From contig NZ_JAHESD010000039.1 of NCBI RefSeq assembly GCF_018598585.1, positions 1-53,889 of the forward strand: a stretch of 53,889 nt of DNA. The letters run 5' to 3'. Shown piece after piece: positions 9,334-17,808 of this stretch. Origin of the DNA: Chryseosolibacter indicum. Lineage in GTDB: Bacteria; Bacteroidota; Bacteroidia; Cytophagales; Cyclobacteriaceae. The notes under the pieces are model-generated. The model had not been told where the DNA came from, did no database searches, and saw nothing but the letters and a program-made list of their open reading frames with translations. The translations under genes and the position numbers were made by a program. The first letter of the stretch is position 1; every line of letters begins with the position of its first letter.

Positions 9334-9894
9334 TTAACCCCGCTCGGGAGGATGGACAATAGAACAAAAGTAAGAAGGTATTAAAGAACCCGTTGTCAAA
9401 AAATTAGATACGGTTCTCATCCATGCATCGGCAGCTGGCCGAATGGTAAACGTAGTAGTACAATAATCCTTTAAGAAATTAATAGATAGCTTACCGCCGT
9501 GTTTATGTTGGGATGGATTATTATCAGTAAGTGTTTTAGCGTAATCTTTTAAAGCGTGATTAATACGCTTTGTATTCTTGTCTTTTATGCAGACAACATA
9601 AAGCGTATCGTGCGACAATTTTTGTTTTATCAGCTTGTAAAACTCCCCACGGTGCTCAAAACTACCATCCACCCGTTGATAGCTTTGTTGCTCGCCGGCA
9701 TAAGGAATTGCAATCGGAATTTTTATTAGCGTAGTAAGGTGTTTGTCATAAGAACCATTGTCGAAAGACTGCAAAAGATTTTGCTGATGCCTGTATTGAA
9801 GACCGATTATCAATCCGTAAAACCCCAGCCCGTTAAAAAGCAGGAGTAGAATCAATAATATAGAGACGATCCGTTTCAAGGCTATTAGGTACAC
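9334..9894 (-). CDS. Small membrane-anchored protein of unknown function
   Basis: A 186-aa ORF opening with a single hydrophobic helix (RIVSILLILLLLFNGLGFYG, about residues 8-27), followed by a mainly polar extracytoplasmic domain. The frame begins with GTG at 9894. An in-frame TTG at 9879 would give the more typical start MKRIVSILLI, so the start is uncertain. The domain contains a run like YDKHLTTLIKIPIAIPYAGEQQ and DTLYVVCIKDKNTKRINHAL; I recognise no catalytic motif. It stands alone between the barrel protein and the kinase block, on the same strand as both. Codon use is like its neighbours. Confidence 0.6.
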   Translation of the reverse strand: MYLIALKRIVSILLILLLLFNGLGFYGLIIGLQYRHQQNLLQSFDNGSYDKHLTTLIKIPIAIPYAGEQQSYQRVDGSFEHRGEFYKLIKQKLSHDTLYVVCIKDKNTKRINHALKDYAKTLTDNNPSQHKHGGKLSINFLKDYCTTTFTIRPAADAWMRTVSNFLTTGSLIPSYFCSIVHPPERG

Positions 9895-10054
9895 ATAGAT
9901 ATAAAATTTATTTTAACAATCAAAGAGCGGTATCGTTTCCGACAAGGAGGAATGAAGCAGGTGCGGCAGAACCGTACGTTTCTAGCTAACGAATTCGAGA
10001 TTAGTTGATCACAGGTCAAAGCCTGCAGCAACAGAAAGAGCAACCTGTTTTAGA

Positions 10055-12181
10055 CTAATTCTTTTGGATAGAAGGAAAATACAAATGGAATGTTGCTCCG
10101 ACGCCCTGCACGCCTTCAGCGGATACTATACCATTATGATTTTCCATTACTTTTTTAACAATGGCTAAACCTATACCAGTCCCAGCGAATACATGCTTTG
10201 GATGGAGTCTTTGAAAAGCTTCGAATATTTTACCGGTATCTTCCTGGTTAAAACCAATACCGTTATCGCTGATAGTTATATGGAAGTATTCATTATCTCC
10301 ATTTAATACTTCGGGAAGATCAGGTCCTTTAATTATAGTAGCGTGAATTTGAATAAGGGGCGTACTGTCAGGCTTCGCGAACTTAATGGCATTAGAAATA
10401 AGGTTTAGAAATACCTGATGCAACTGATATCCCACACCTTGCACAACTGGCAGTTGGTTTGATTCAACAACCGCATGCTTTTCGCTTATAGGTATTTCAA
10501 GGTCTGTCTTAACCGCTTGTAGGGTATTGTTAAGATCTACTTTCTCAAATTTTGCGATATCATTGGAAACACGAGAGTATGAAAGCAAGTCATCAATGAG
10601 GTTCTGCATTCTGCTAACACTGTTCATGATTTTACCGATGTACTCCTTACTTTTTTCCGGAGCAAATCCTATCTCCTCTATCCTTCCTGCAAAAGTTTGA
10701 ATCTTTCGCAAGGGCTCCTTCATATCATGACTGGCAACATGGGTGAATGAAGAAAGCTCCTCATTCAATCTTTCAAGCGTCTTATTTTTAAGATCAAGTT
10801 GAGCCGCGCGTGATTTAAGAGCATCCTCAACCTGTTTTCTTTCGGTGAGATCGCGCGTCACTTTCGAGAAGCCAATAAGATCTCCATTAGCCCCGTGCAG
10901 CGCCGTGATCACAACGCTTCCCCAGAAGAGGGTTCCGTCTTTTCTTACCCGCCAGCCTTCATGATTTACCTTCCCTTCTTCCCGTGCCCTGGCTAAAAGA
11001 CTATCAGGTAATTTATTGTCGCGATCTTCTTTTGTGTAGAATAACTTAAAGCTCTTTCCGATAATCTCCTTTGCATTATAGCCTTTTATAAATTCGGCTC
11101 CCGTATTCCAGTTCTGAATTTCACCATTGAGGTTAAGAAGGATAATGGCGTAGTCCTGAACCTCCTCAATCATTTTATGATAACGCTCTTCACTTTGCTT
11201 AAGCTGTTCATTAGCCTGACGTAATTCTTCCATTACGTTGCTCACTTTATCTTCTGCGATCTTCTTATCTGTGAGATCACGTGTAACCTTGGAGAATCCA
11301 ATGATATTGTTATTTTCATCATGCAATGCTGTTATTACAATATTACCCCAAAAACGCTTTCCATCTTTGCGTATACGCCAGCCTTCATGGACTACGCTAC
11401 CATTTTTTACTGCTTCTTCCAACAACTGTTCCGGTAAGTTGGCATCCTTCTCTTCTTTGGGATAAAATAACCGAAAGCTTTTTCCAACAATTTCTTCAGC
11501 CGTATAACCTTTTAATTTCTCAGCTCCTTTATTCCAATCAAGAATCTTTCCATCTTTATCTAACAGGATGATAGCATAGTCAAGAACTTCAGCAATCATT
11601 TTATGGTAACGCTCCTCACTTTTTTTTAATTCCTCGTTTTTGAGTTTGAGCTCCTCCACGAAATTACTATAGTGATCTTCAGCGATCTTCTTCTCTGTTA
11701 CATCGCGCGTCATTTTCAGAAAGGCAATAACATCTCCTTCCTGATTGTGAAATGCGGTAAGCGTCATATTACCCCAGAACCTGGTTCCGTCTTTTCTTAC
11801 CCGCCAGCCTTCGTAACTAGTCCGTCCCTTTTGCCTGGCCTCATTTAAAAGTTTCGCTGAAAGATTCTGTTCCCTGTCTTCCTGAGAGTAGAAAATTCTG
11901 TAATTCTTTCCGATTATTTCTTTCGCAGAGTAGCCTTTTATTTTTTCCGCTCCTTTATTCCACGTAATTATTTTACCTTCTAAATCCAGCAAGATAATGG
12001 CATAGTCCTCAACCTCGTTTAATAACTCTTGATTCCCCCCAGGTGTATTGCTACTCTGGATGAGCGCATCCTCTCTCTCTTCTTTCTCCTTCACCACCGA
12101 CTCTGGTAGCTTTTGGACTTCAGTACTTGCAACGGATTTCACCTTATTACCTGTCCTCTTTTTACGTTTCGGTCTAACCAT
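10055..12181 (-). CDS. Sensor histidine kinase with three tandem PAS domains
   Basis: A 708-aa cytoplasmic kinase with no signal peptide or membrane helix. Three PAS/PAC repeats lie at about 52-165, 197-310 and 342-452. Each opens with DYAIILL(D/N) and holds a WN.GAE..KGY core and a W(R/I)RKDG..FWG PAC motif, spaced about 145 residues apart, so they arose by internal duplication. A HisKA domain follows with the phospho-acceptor His485 (SHDMKEPLRKIQTF). The HATPase has its N box (NLISNAIKF), G1 (DNGIGF) and G2 (GTGIGLAIVKKV). It carries no receiver, so it must signal to a separate regulator. It closes the signalling block; 215 bp of non-coding DNA separate it from CheB, so it may have its own promoter. 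Confidence 0.93.
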   Translation of the reverse strand: MVRPKRKKRTGNKVKSVASTEVQKLPESVVKEKEEREDALIQSSNTPGGNQELLNEVEDYAIILLDLEGKIITWNKGAEKIKGYSAKEIIGKNYRIFYSQEDREQNLSAKLLNEARQKGRTSYEGWRVRKDGTRFWGNMTLTAFHNQEGDVIAFLKMTRDVTEKKIAEDHYSNFVEELKLKNEELKKSEERYHKMIAEVLDYAIILLDKDGKILDWNKGAEKLKGYTAEEIVGKSFRLFYPKEEKDANLPEQLLEEAVKNGSVVHEGWRIRKDGKRFWGNIVITALHDENNNIIGFSKVTRDLTDKKIAEDKVSNVMEELRQANEQLKQSEERYHKMIEEVQDYAIILLNLNGEIQNWNTGAEFIKGYNAKEIIGKSFKLFYTKEDRDNKLPDSLLARAREEGKVNHEGWRVRKDGTLFWGSVVITALHGANGDLIGFSKVTRDLTERKQVEDALKSRAAQLDLKNKTLERLNEELSSFTHVASHDMKEPLRKIQTFAGRIEEIGFAPEKSKEYIGKIMNSVSRMQNLIDDLLSYSRVSNDIAKFEKVDLNNTLQAVKTDLEIPISEKHAVVESNQLPVVQGVGYQLHQVFLNLISNAIKFAKPDSTPLIQIHATIIKGPDLPEVLNGDNEYFHITISDNGIGFNQEDTGKIFEAFQRLHPKHVFAGTGIGLAIVKKVMENHNGIVSAEGVQGVGATFHLYFPSIQKN

Positions 12182-12396
12182 TTATGCCTAAGAATCTTTA
12201 AAGATAACAGCACAATTGGTTATAAAAAATGTTTATTGTTTAATCGGAAAGCTTTTACAAAAAAAGTGACACTCGGCACTTGGAAAAAAATTGTGCCAGC
12301 CGCTTTTCAGTGGTTTGATAATCCAGATGAATTTGCCTGGCAATCCCACTTTGCTTTTAATAGACAATGACTTTAACAATGTAAATTAAATGTGAT

Positions 12397-12960
12397 CTAT
12401 GAATCAGACTTGAAGATAGGGCACTCTCTCAAATTACATTCTTTAACTAAAAAATCTACGCCCACCCTCTCAAGAGCTTGCTTTGGCATAAAGGGAACTT
12501 CCGCAGTTGCAGGGTCCTGTACAAGAATCAAAGCTCCTCTTTTGCGAGCACTAATCAACCCCTCAACGCCATCTGCATTAGCACCAGATAATAACATACA
12601 GGCAAGGGAAGAGTTGTAGACTTCCGCAGCACTTTCAAACGTGACGTCGATACTAGGCCTGCTATGGTTTATCTTTTCAGAATCATCGAGGGTAATACTT
12701 CTGTCTTTTTCAATCAATACATGATAGTCAGCAGGAGCAAGGTAGATTGTGCCTGGCTGCAATTCATCTTTATCTTCCGCTTCTTTAACGTAACAGTCTG
12801 TCCTTCTTGAAAGGACCTCTATGAGCGATGTATCCTCTGAATTCTTACGATGGAAAACAATAATTATGGCTAAACCCAGACTGCGGTTGATGTGGGGAAG
12901 TATTTTTAAAACTACCGATAGGCTTCCGGCTGAGCCTCCTATTACCAATAACTCGTACAT
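12397..12960 (-). CDS. CheB-type methylesterase domain protein without receiver
   Basis: A 187-aa protein that consists only of the CheB catalytic domain. The catalytic triad is readable: Ser10 in GGSAGS, His37 in IIIVFHRKN and Asp130 in SGANADG. The structural RPSIDVTFESAA segment is also present. CheB enzymes remove methyl groups from glutamates, classically on chemoreceptors, and deamidate glutamines. The usual N-terminal receiver is missing, so activity cannot be gated by phosphorylation in cis. The gene starts 20 bp after the stop of the CheR gene. With no chemoreceptor, CheA or CheW nearby, it probably acts on another protein or as a signalling module with the adjacent hybrid kinase. 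Confidence 0.92.
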   Translation of the reverse strand: MYELLVIGGSAGSLSVVLKILPHINRSLGLAIIIVFHRKNSEDTSLIEVLSRRTDCYVKEAEDKDELQPGTIYLAPADYHVLIEKDRSITLDDSEKINHSRPSIDVTFESAAEVYNSSLACMLLSGANADGVEGLISARKRGALILVQDPATAEVPFMPKQALERVGVDFLVKECNLRECPIFKSDS

Positions 12961-12980
12961 GCTGTTTTTCCTCCAATAGT

Positions 12981-13814
12981 TTACTTAATCTTCCTCCAAA
13001 TTTTTTCCTTGTTTTCAATTTGTTTGAAGTTCTTATGTATATCAGTAAACCTCAGTGTTTCTTTTGACCCTAGTGCCAGAAAACCAAGTTGTTCAAGACT
13101 ATCGTAAAACAGATGAAGAACTTTATCCTGCAATTGTTTATCAAAATAGATCATTACGTTTCTACACATGATAAGCTGAAACTCATTAAAAGAACCATCA
13201 GAAACAAGGTTGTGAGTAGCCAGTACAATCCTTTTTCCAAACTGTTCATCAAACTTTGCCGCATTATACTGTGCAGTATAATAAGAAGAGAAATCACGAT
13301 TTCCTCCGGATAAAATGTAGTTCTCTGAATACTGCCTCATTTGGCTTAAAGGAAAAACACCCTCCCTCACTTTTTGCAAAACAGCAGGGTTAATATCAGT
13401 GGCGTATAGGAGCGATTTATGAAGAAGATTGGCTTCATGAAGAAGAATGGCCATCGAATAAACTTCCTCTCCGGTTGAACATCCGGCATGCCATATTCTT
13501 ATTAAAGGCCAAGTGGCAAGTACAGGAATTACCTGCTGTCGAAGTGTTTTGTAGAATGTAACGTCTCTAAACATCTCCGTTACATTAACCGTGATCTCTT
13601 CTACAAAACGACTGAAGTAATCTTTATCATTTATAATCCTATACCTGAACTCCGCAAAACTAGGAAAACGATCATTACTAATAAGTCTGTTTATTCTTCT
13701 TTTAAGAGAAGCCTTTGAATAATTAGTAAAATCATATCCATATAAATCCATCACATCATTCAGTACAAATTCAACTTCCTCATCCGACAACTGAATGTTC
13801 CTGGTCGCATCCAT
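12981..13814 (-). CDS. CheR-type protein-glutamate O-methyltransferase
   Basis: A 277-aa CheR. The N-terminal helical domain (about 1-75) precedes the SAM-dependent methyltransferase fold: SAM motif I HAGCSTGEEVYSMAILLHE (about 108), an acidic loop ATDINP, and the family-specific LIMCRNVMIYFD (about 212). No TPR extension or beta-subdomain pentapeptide tether is obvious. The ATG at 13814 directly abuts the stop codon of the receiver gene (13815), so translation is probably coupled. It forms a matched methyltransferase/methylesterase pair with CheB; the methylated target is not encoded here. Confidence 0.93.
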   Translation of the reverse strand: MDATRNIQLSDEEVEFVLNDVMDLYGYDFTNYSKASLKRRINRLISNDRFPSFAEFRYRIINDKDYFSRFVEEITVNVTEMFRDVTFYKTLRQQVIPVLATWPLIRIWHAGCSTGEEVYSMAILLHEANLLHKSLLYATDINPAVLQKVREGVFPLSQMRQYSENYILSGGNRDFSSYYTAQYNAAKFDEQFGKRIVLATHNLVSDGSFNEFQLIMCRNVMIYFDKQLQDKVLHLFYDSLEQLGFLALGSKETLRFTDIHKNFKQIENKEKIWRKIK

Positions 13815-14192
13815 CTACTTTAAATATTGCTTCAGTAATATCAATAGTTCATCTACATTAATAGGTTTCGAAATATAAGCATCGGCCCCGGCCTCCAGGC
13901 ATTTTTCTTTGTCGCCTACCATAGCCTGCGCAGTTACCGAAATAATTGGTACATACTTGTATCGACCTTGCCTTATTAAACCTATTGCTTCATAACCGTC
14001 CATCTCCGGCATCATCATATCAAGCAAAACAATGCCAACGTTATTCTGTTCTGTTAATTGATTAATTCCCTCCAGAGCGCCACTTGCAGTCAAAACCTCC
14101 ATCCCTTTAGATTTCAGTACTGCCTTAAGCGCAAAAATATTCCGGCTATCGTCGTCAATTATCAATACCTTTTTTGAAAACCCATCCCCCAT
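13815..14192 (-). CDS. Stand-alone receiver-domain response regulator
   Basis: A 125-aa single receiver domain with no output domain. It has the acidic pair (IIDDDS, about 12-14), the phospho-acceptor Asp in LLDMMMPEMDGYE (about residue 57), the Thr in SVTAQ and the Lys in ISKPIN. Its sequence strongly resembles the third receiver of the neighbouring hybrid kinase (same MMMPEMDGYE, VTAxAM and GDxxKCxxAGAxxYIxKP pattern), suggesting it was copied from that domain. It lies between the hybrid kinase (9 bp after its stop) and CheR (abutting). It probably shuttles phosphate or controls CheR/CheB. Confidence 0.95.
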   Translation of the reverse strand: MGDGFSKKVLIIDDDSRNIFALKAVLKSKGMEVLTASGALEGINQLTEQNNVGIVLLDMMMPEMDGYEAIGLIRQGRYKYVPIISVTAQAMVGDKEKCLEAGADAYISKPINVDELLILLKQYLK

Positions 14193-14201
14193 AGTGTATC
14201 G

Positions 14202-17200
14202 CTATATTTTTTCGTACAGCCATACCCGCAACAACGAGAAGAGCTGATCTATGTCAACCGGCTTAGTAATGTAATCAGAGGCTCCTGCATTTATGCACTT
14301 TGCGCGATCTCCCATCATTGCCTTTGCGGTTACGGCAATTACCGGCAGGTTACGATACCTTAAATCTTTTCTTATTGCTGCAGTTGTCTCGTATCCGTCC
14401 ATTTCAGGCATCATCATATCCATTAAAACAATGTCAACCTGTGGATTCTCCTTTAGTTTCTGAAGTGCGTCTCTTCCATCTACAGCTGCTATAACATTCA
14501 TCTGATATTTCTCAAGTGCCTTTGTTAAAGAGAAGACATTTCGCATATCGTCGTCCGCAACCAGTACAGTCTTATTCTTCAACACCTCATCCAAAGCCCC
14601 TAACTTATGGAATTTGGATCCCTTATTTTCTTCACCATCTTTTTCCATAAGATGAAGGAACAGGGATACTTCGTCCAGTATACGCTTATAAGAATGCGCA
14701 GTTTTTACCACGATAGAATCTGCATATTGCTTAATCTTCAATTCCTCTTTCTGCGACAAGCTCTTTCCAGTAAAAATAATGATAGGAAGATTCTCAAGAC
14801 CTGATGTTTTCTTGATTTCTTCTAAGGTATCATACGACTTCTGATCCGGAATTCCCATGTCTAGAATAACACAATCTACGTTCCTATTCTTTAATGAATC
14901 AACAGCGCCATCAACAGCATTAGCGATGTCGAGGTTAACATCGAACGTCTCAAGAAAATATGCGAGTGCCTTTGCATGCTTCGCATTTTCCTCAACAATA
15001 AGCACCTTCTTTGGATGGTGGCTAAGCACGTATTCTATCTTCTTAAATACTTCATGCATCTGTTCAAATGCGACGGGCTTATTAATGAAGTTTACTGCGC
15101 CCTTCATCAAGCTCTCACTCTTGGCGTTAAGAGAAGACATGATATGAACAGGAATATGCCTTGTCTGCGCATTGCCTTTCAATTCCTCCATTACTTCCCA
15201 TCCGCTCTTTACAGGCAATTGAATATCAAGAAGTATCCCTAATGGTTTTAATTGCTTCGCTAATTCAACGCCTTCATCTCCACGAACAGCAACAACCCCC
15301 TTGTATTCTCGTTTCCGGGTATAGTCAAGAAGAGCCTTTGCAAAGTTAACATCGTCTTCGATAATCAGAATAACCTTATCACCCCGCTTTATAATTTTAC
15401 GATCATCAGGAACATTAGAAGGGATCTCTGTACTGATATAACGAGGATCAACCTTTTTTACAGGTTGAGGCTCAGGTATAACCTCTGCAATTACCTCTTT
15501 CTCCTGTTGATTAAGTTTTGATTTAACAACCGTTTTTTTAGAAATCGGAATTCGGACTGTAAATTCACTTCCCTGGCCTACTTCACTCACTAACGAAATA
15601 TCGCCACCAAGCAACTTTGACAACTCGCGGCTGATAGAGAGGCCAAGTCCTGTTCCACCATATTTTCTCCTTGTTGAACCATCAGCTTGTTGGAAGGCTT
15701 CAAATATCTGTACATGCTTTTCCTTCGGTATGCCGATACCTGTATCTTTAACAACAAACTTTACTATCTCAGACTCGTCTTCCTCAAGTAAAACATCAAG
15801 ACTCACATAACCATTGGAAGTAAACTTAATGGCATTAGAAAGCAGATTCCTGAGTATTTGTTCAAGTCTCAATTTATCTATCTCTATATGGGAAGGCACT
15901 TCCTGCTGAACCAACAATTTAAATTCTATCTTCTTTTCATTTGCAACGGGAGAGAACAACGCATTCATATCATTTGTGATTTCTCTTACAGAAACCATTT
16001 GATATTCCAACTGCATTTTTCCTGCCTCTATTTTTGATAAATCTAGTATCTCATCAATTAATGATAACAAGCCGTTGCCCGAATTTTGAATCACGTTTGC
16101 ATACTCAACTTGTTCACTTGTCAGATTCTTCTCAGGGTTTTCAGACATTAACCGCGACAACAGCAGAATAGAATTTAGGGGTGTTCGTAGCTCGTGCGAC
16201 ATATTCGCCAGAAACTCTGACTTATACCGAGTGCTCTGTGCAAGTTGATCCGCCTTGTGTTGAATTTCAATATTACGCTCACTAATTAACTGATTGCGCT
16301 CTTCAAGCAAACGACTTCTCTCCTCTAGTTCCTGATTAGCCTGTTTCAATTCTTCCTGTTGCACTTTCAATTCTTCTTCGGATGCCTGTAATTTCTCTGC
16401 CTGCACTTCCAATTCGCTATTAAGATTTTCGAGTTCCGAGTGTTGCGTTTTAAGCTCTTCTGCCTGTGCTTGTGTTTCTTCTAGCAGCTCCTGCAGCCTT
16501 CTCCTATTTTGTGCTGTACTTATTGCAATTCCAATATTTGGTGTACTTGCTTTTAAAAATTCAATATCCCGTTCGGTAAAAGATTTAATTGATCCGAGTT
16601 CAATGGCTCCTTTAACTGTATATCCATCCAAAATAGGCAATGCTATTATGTCTTTTGGCCTTAGCTCTCCACTGGCAAAACTTATACTGATGTTTTCGGA
16701 AGGGATATCTTTTAGGTGAATTGGGGCCTTAGTAGAAATAGTCTGACCTGTAATCCCTTCATTTATCCTTAGTTTCTTTCTTGATTTATCTGGCACAAAA
16801 GCATAGCCACCTACGTGGTGCAATTCATTTTCCTGAAGTATGTAGAAGGCCCCGACATTGCTTTCCGTATACTGAGAAAGGAAGGCCGTTATTTCTGAAG
16901 ACAATGCATCAACATCCTTCTCCCCTATCATCACATCATTCAGTTGTGTTAGTCCCGTTTGTAACCATTCTTTATCTGACAATAAGTTGAAAGAGTAGTT
17001 GAGGGATTCTGCCATTTTATTAAGAGCGCCAGCAACGCTTCCTAATGCATCACTTTCTTTATCATCAACTCTGGTTTCATAATTGCCCTGCGCTATTTTA
17101 TCGGCTATGCCCCGTATAATTTCTATTCTCTTTGATATATCAGCATCCTTATCCAAAAGCTCCTGCTGAAGTTGCATCCGCTGTTCAAAATCACTTCGCA

Positions 17201-17801
17201 CCCTTATGTAGAATAATACGGTTATAAGCAATGCTACCATTGCGGCAACAATAATAATAACCGGTGTAAAGGCTGCGAACTTATTCATGGTAGAGGTTCT
17301 TTCTGTTAAAAGAGCCCGCTCGCCTTCCTCCATTTCTGCAATCAATTTTCGTACTGCAAGCATAATTGCACGCCCCCGCTGCAACACTTCAACATCTACG
17401 TCTTTGCCCTTTTTCTTTTCTGCTATACCATGCTCGAGATAAGAGATCCTTTGTTCGAGCAGGTCTTCGAGTTGAGCAATCTTCGCCTGCTGTGCCTGAT
17501 TATCAGCAGTAAGACTTCTGATATTTCGAAGCAGCAATTCGATATTGTTATTCGCCTCGTAGTAAGGATCTAGAAAACGTTCATCCGATGTCAGCAGAAA
17601 ACCTCGTTGACTGGATTGTGCGTCAATAAGGGCGGCATTAACTGCATCCAAACCTATTATTACCTCGTGTGTATGGTTAACTAAACCAGAGCTGCGCAAT
17701 AAATTATTAATACTGATAAAAGAAGCCGCAGAGGTTATTATGAGGATCAAAAGTGATGCTCCAAAACCAAACAGAAGATTTCTCTTGAAATTAGATTTCA
17801 T
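14202..17801 (-). CDS. CHASE3-HAMP-GAF hybrid histidine kinase with three receivers
   Basis: About 1199 aa from the ATG at 17801; a TTG at 17831 would overlap the upstream gene. Domains in order: helix at about 10-32; periplasmic four-helix CHASE3 (about 35-180); second helix (about 180-200); HAMP (about 202-255); GAF (about 280-440); a long coiled coil (about 440-530); HisKA with His536 (NMSHELRTPLNS); HATPase with N box NLLSNAIKF and G boxes DTGIGI and GGTGLGLSIS; then three receivers with Asp859 (LLDIQLP), Asp981 (ILDMGIP) and Asp1128 (LMDMMMPEMDG). The middle receiver has Glu-Glu in place of the usual acidic Asp pair, so its phosphorylation chemistry may be altered. It lies 7 bp after the receiver-kinase gene in the same operon. 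Confidence 0.93.
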   Translation of the reverse strand: MKSNFKRNLLFGFGASLLILIITSAASFISINNLLRSSGLVNHTHEVIIGLDAVNAALIDAQSSQRGFLLTSDERFLDPYYEANNNIELLLRNIRSLTADNQAQQAKIAQLEDLLEQRISYLEHGIAEKKKGKDVDVEVLQRGRAIMLAVRKLIAEMEEGERALLTERTSTMNKFAAFTPVIIIVAAMVALLITVLFYIRVRSDFEQRMQLQQELLDKDADISKRIEIIRGIADKIAQGNYETRVDDKESDALGSVAGALNKMAESLNYSFNLLSDKEWLQTGLTQLNDVMIGEKDVDALSSEITAFLSQYTESNVGAFYILQENELHHVGGYAFVPDKSRKKLRINEGITGQTISTKAPIHLKDIPSENISISFASGELRPKDIIALPILDGYTVKGAIELGSIKSFTERDIEFLKASTPNIGIAISTAQNRRRLQELLEETQAQAEELKTQHSELENLNSELEVQAEKLQASEEELKVQQEELKQANQELEERSRLLEERNQLISERNIEIQHKADQLAQSTRYKSEFLANMSHELRTPLNSILLLSRLMSENPEKNLTSEQVEYANVIQNSGNGLLSLIDEILDLSKIEAGKMQLEYQMVSVREITNDMNALFSPVANEKKIEFKLLVQQEVPSHIEIDKLRLEQILRNLLSNAIKFTSNGYVSLDVLLEEDESEIVKFVVKDTGIGIPKEKHVQIFEAFQQADGSTRRKYGGTGLGLSISRELSKLLGGDISLVSEVGQGSEFTVRIPISKKTVVKSKLNQQEKEVIAEVIPEPQPVKKVDPRYISTEIPSNVPDDRKIIKRGDKVILIIEDDVNFAKALLDYTRKREYKGVVAVRGDEGVELAKQLKPLGILLDIQLPVKSGWEVMEELKGNAQTRHIPVHIMSSLNAKSESLMKGAVNFINKPVAFEQMHEVFKKIEYVLSHHPKKVLIVEENAKHAKALAYFLETFDVNLDIANAVDGAVDSLKNRNVDCVILDMGIPDQKSYDTLEEIKKTSGLENLPIIIFTGKSLSQKEELKIKQYADSIVVKTAHSYKRILDEVSLFLHLMEKDGEENKGSKFHKLGALDEVLKNKTVLVADDDMRNVFSLTKALEKYQMNVIAAVDGRDALQKLKENPQVDIVLMDMMMPEMDGYETTAAIRKDLRYRNLPVIAVTAKAMMGDRAKCINAGASDYITKPVDIDQLFSLLRVWLYEKI

Positions 17802-17808
17802 GAACTTT

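Noticed and set aside
12182-12396. Gene between the triple-PAS kinase and CheB
   Set aside because: The open frames here are short and overlap the kinase start or the CheB end; none shows a protein pattern.
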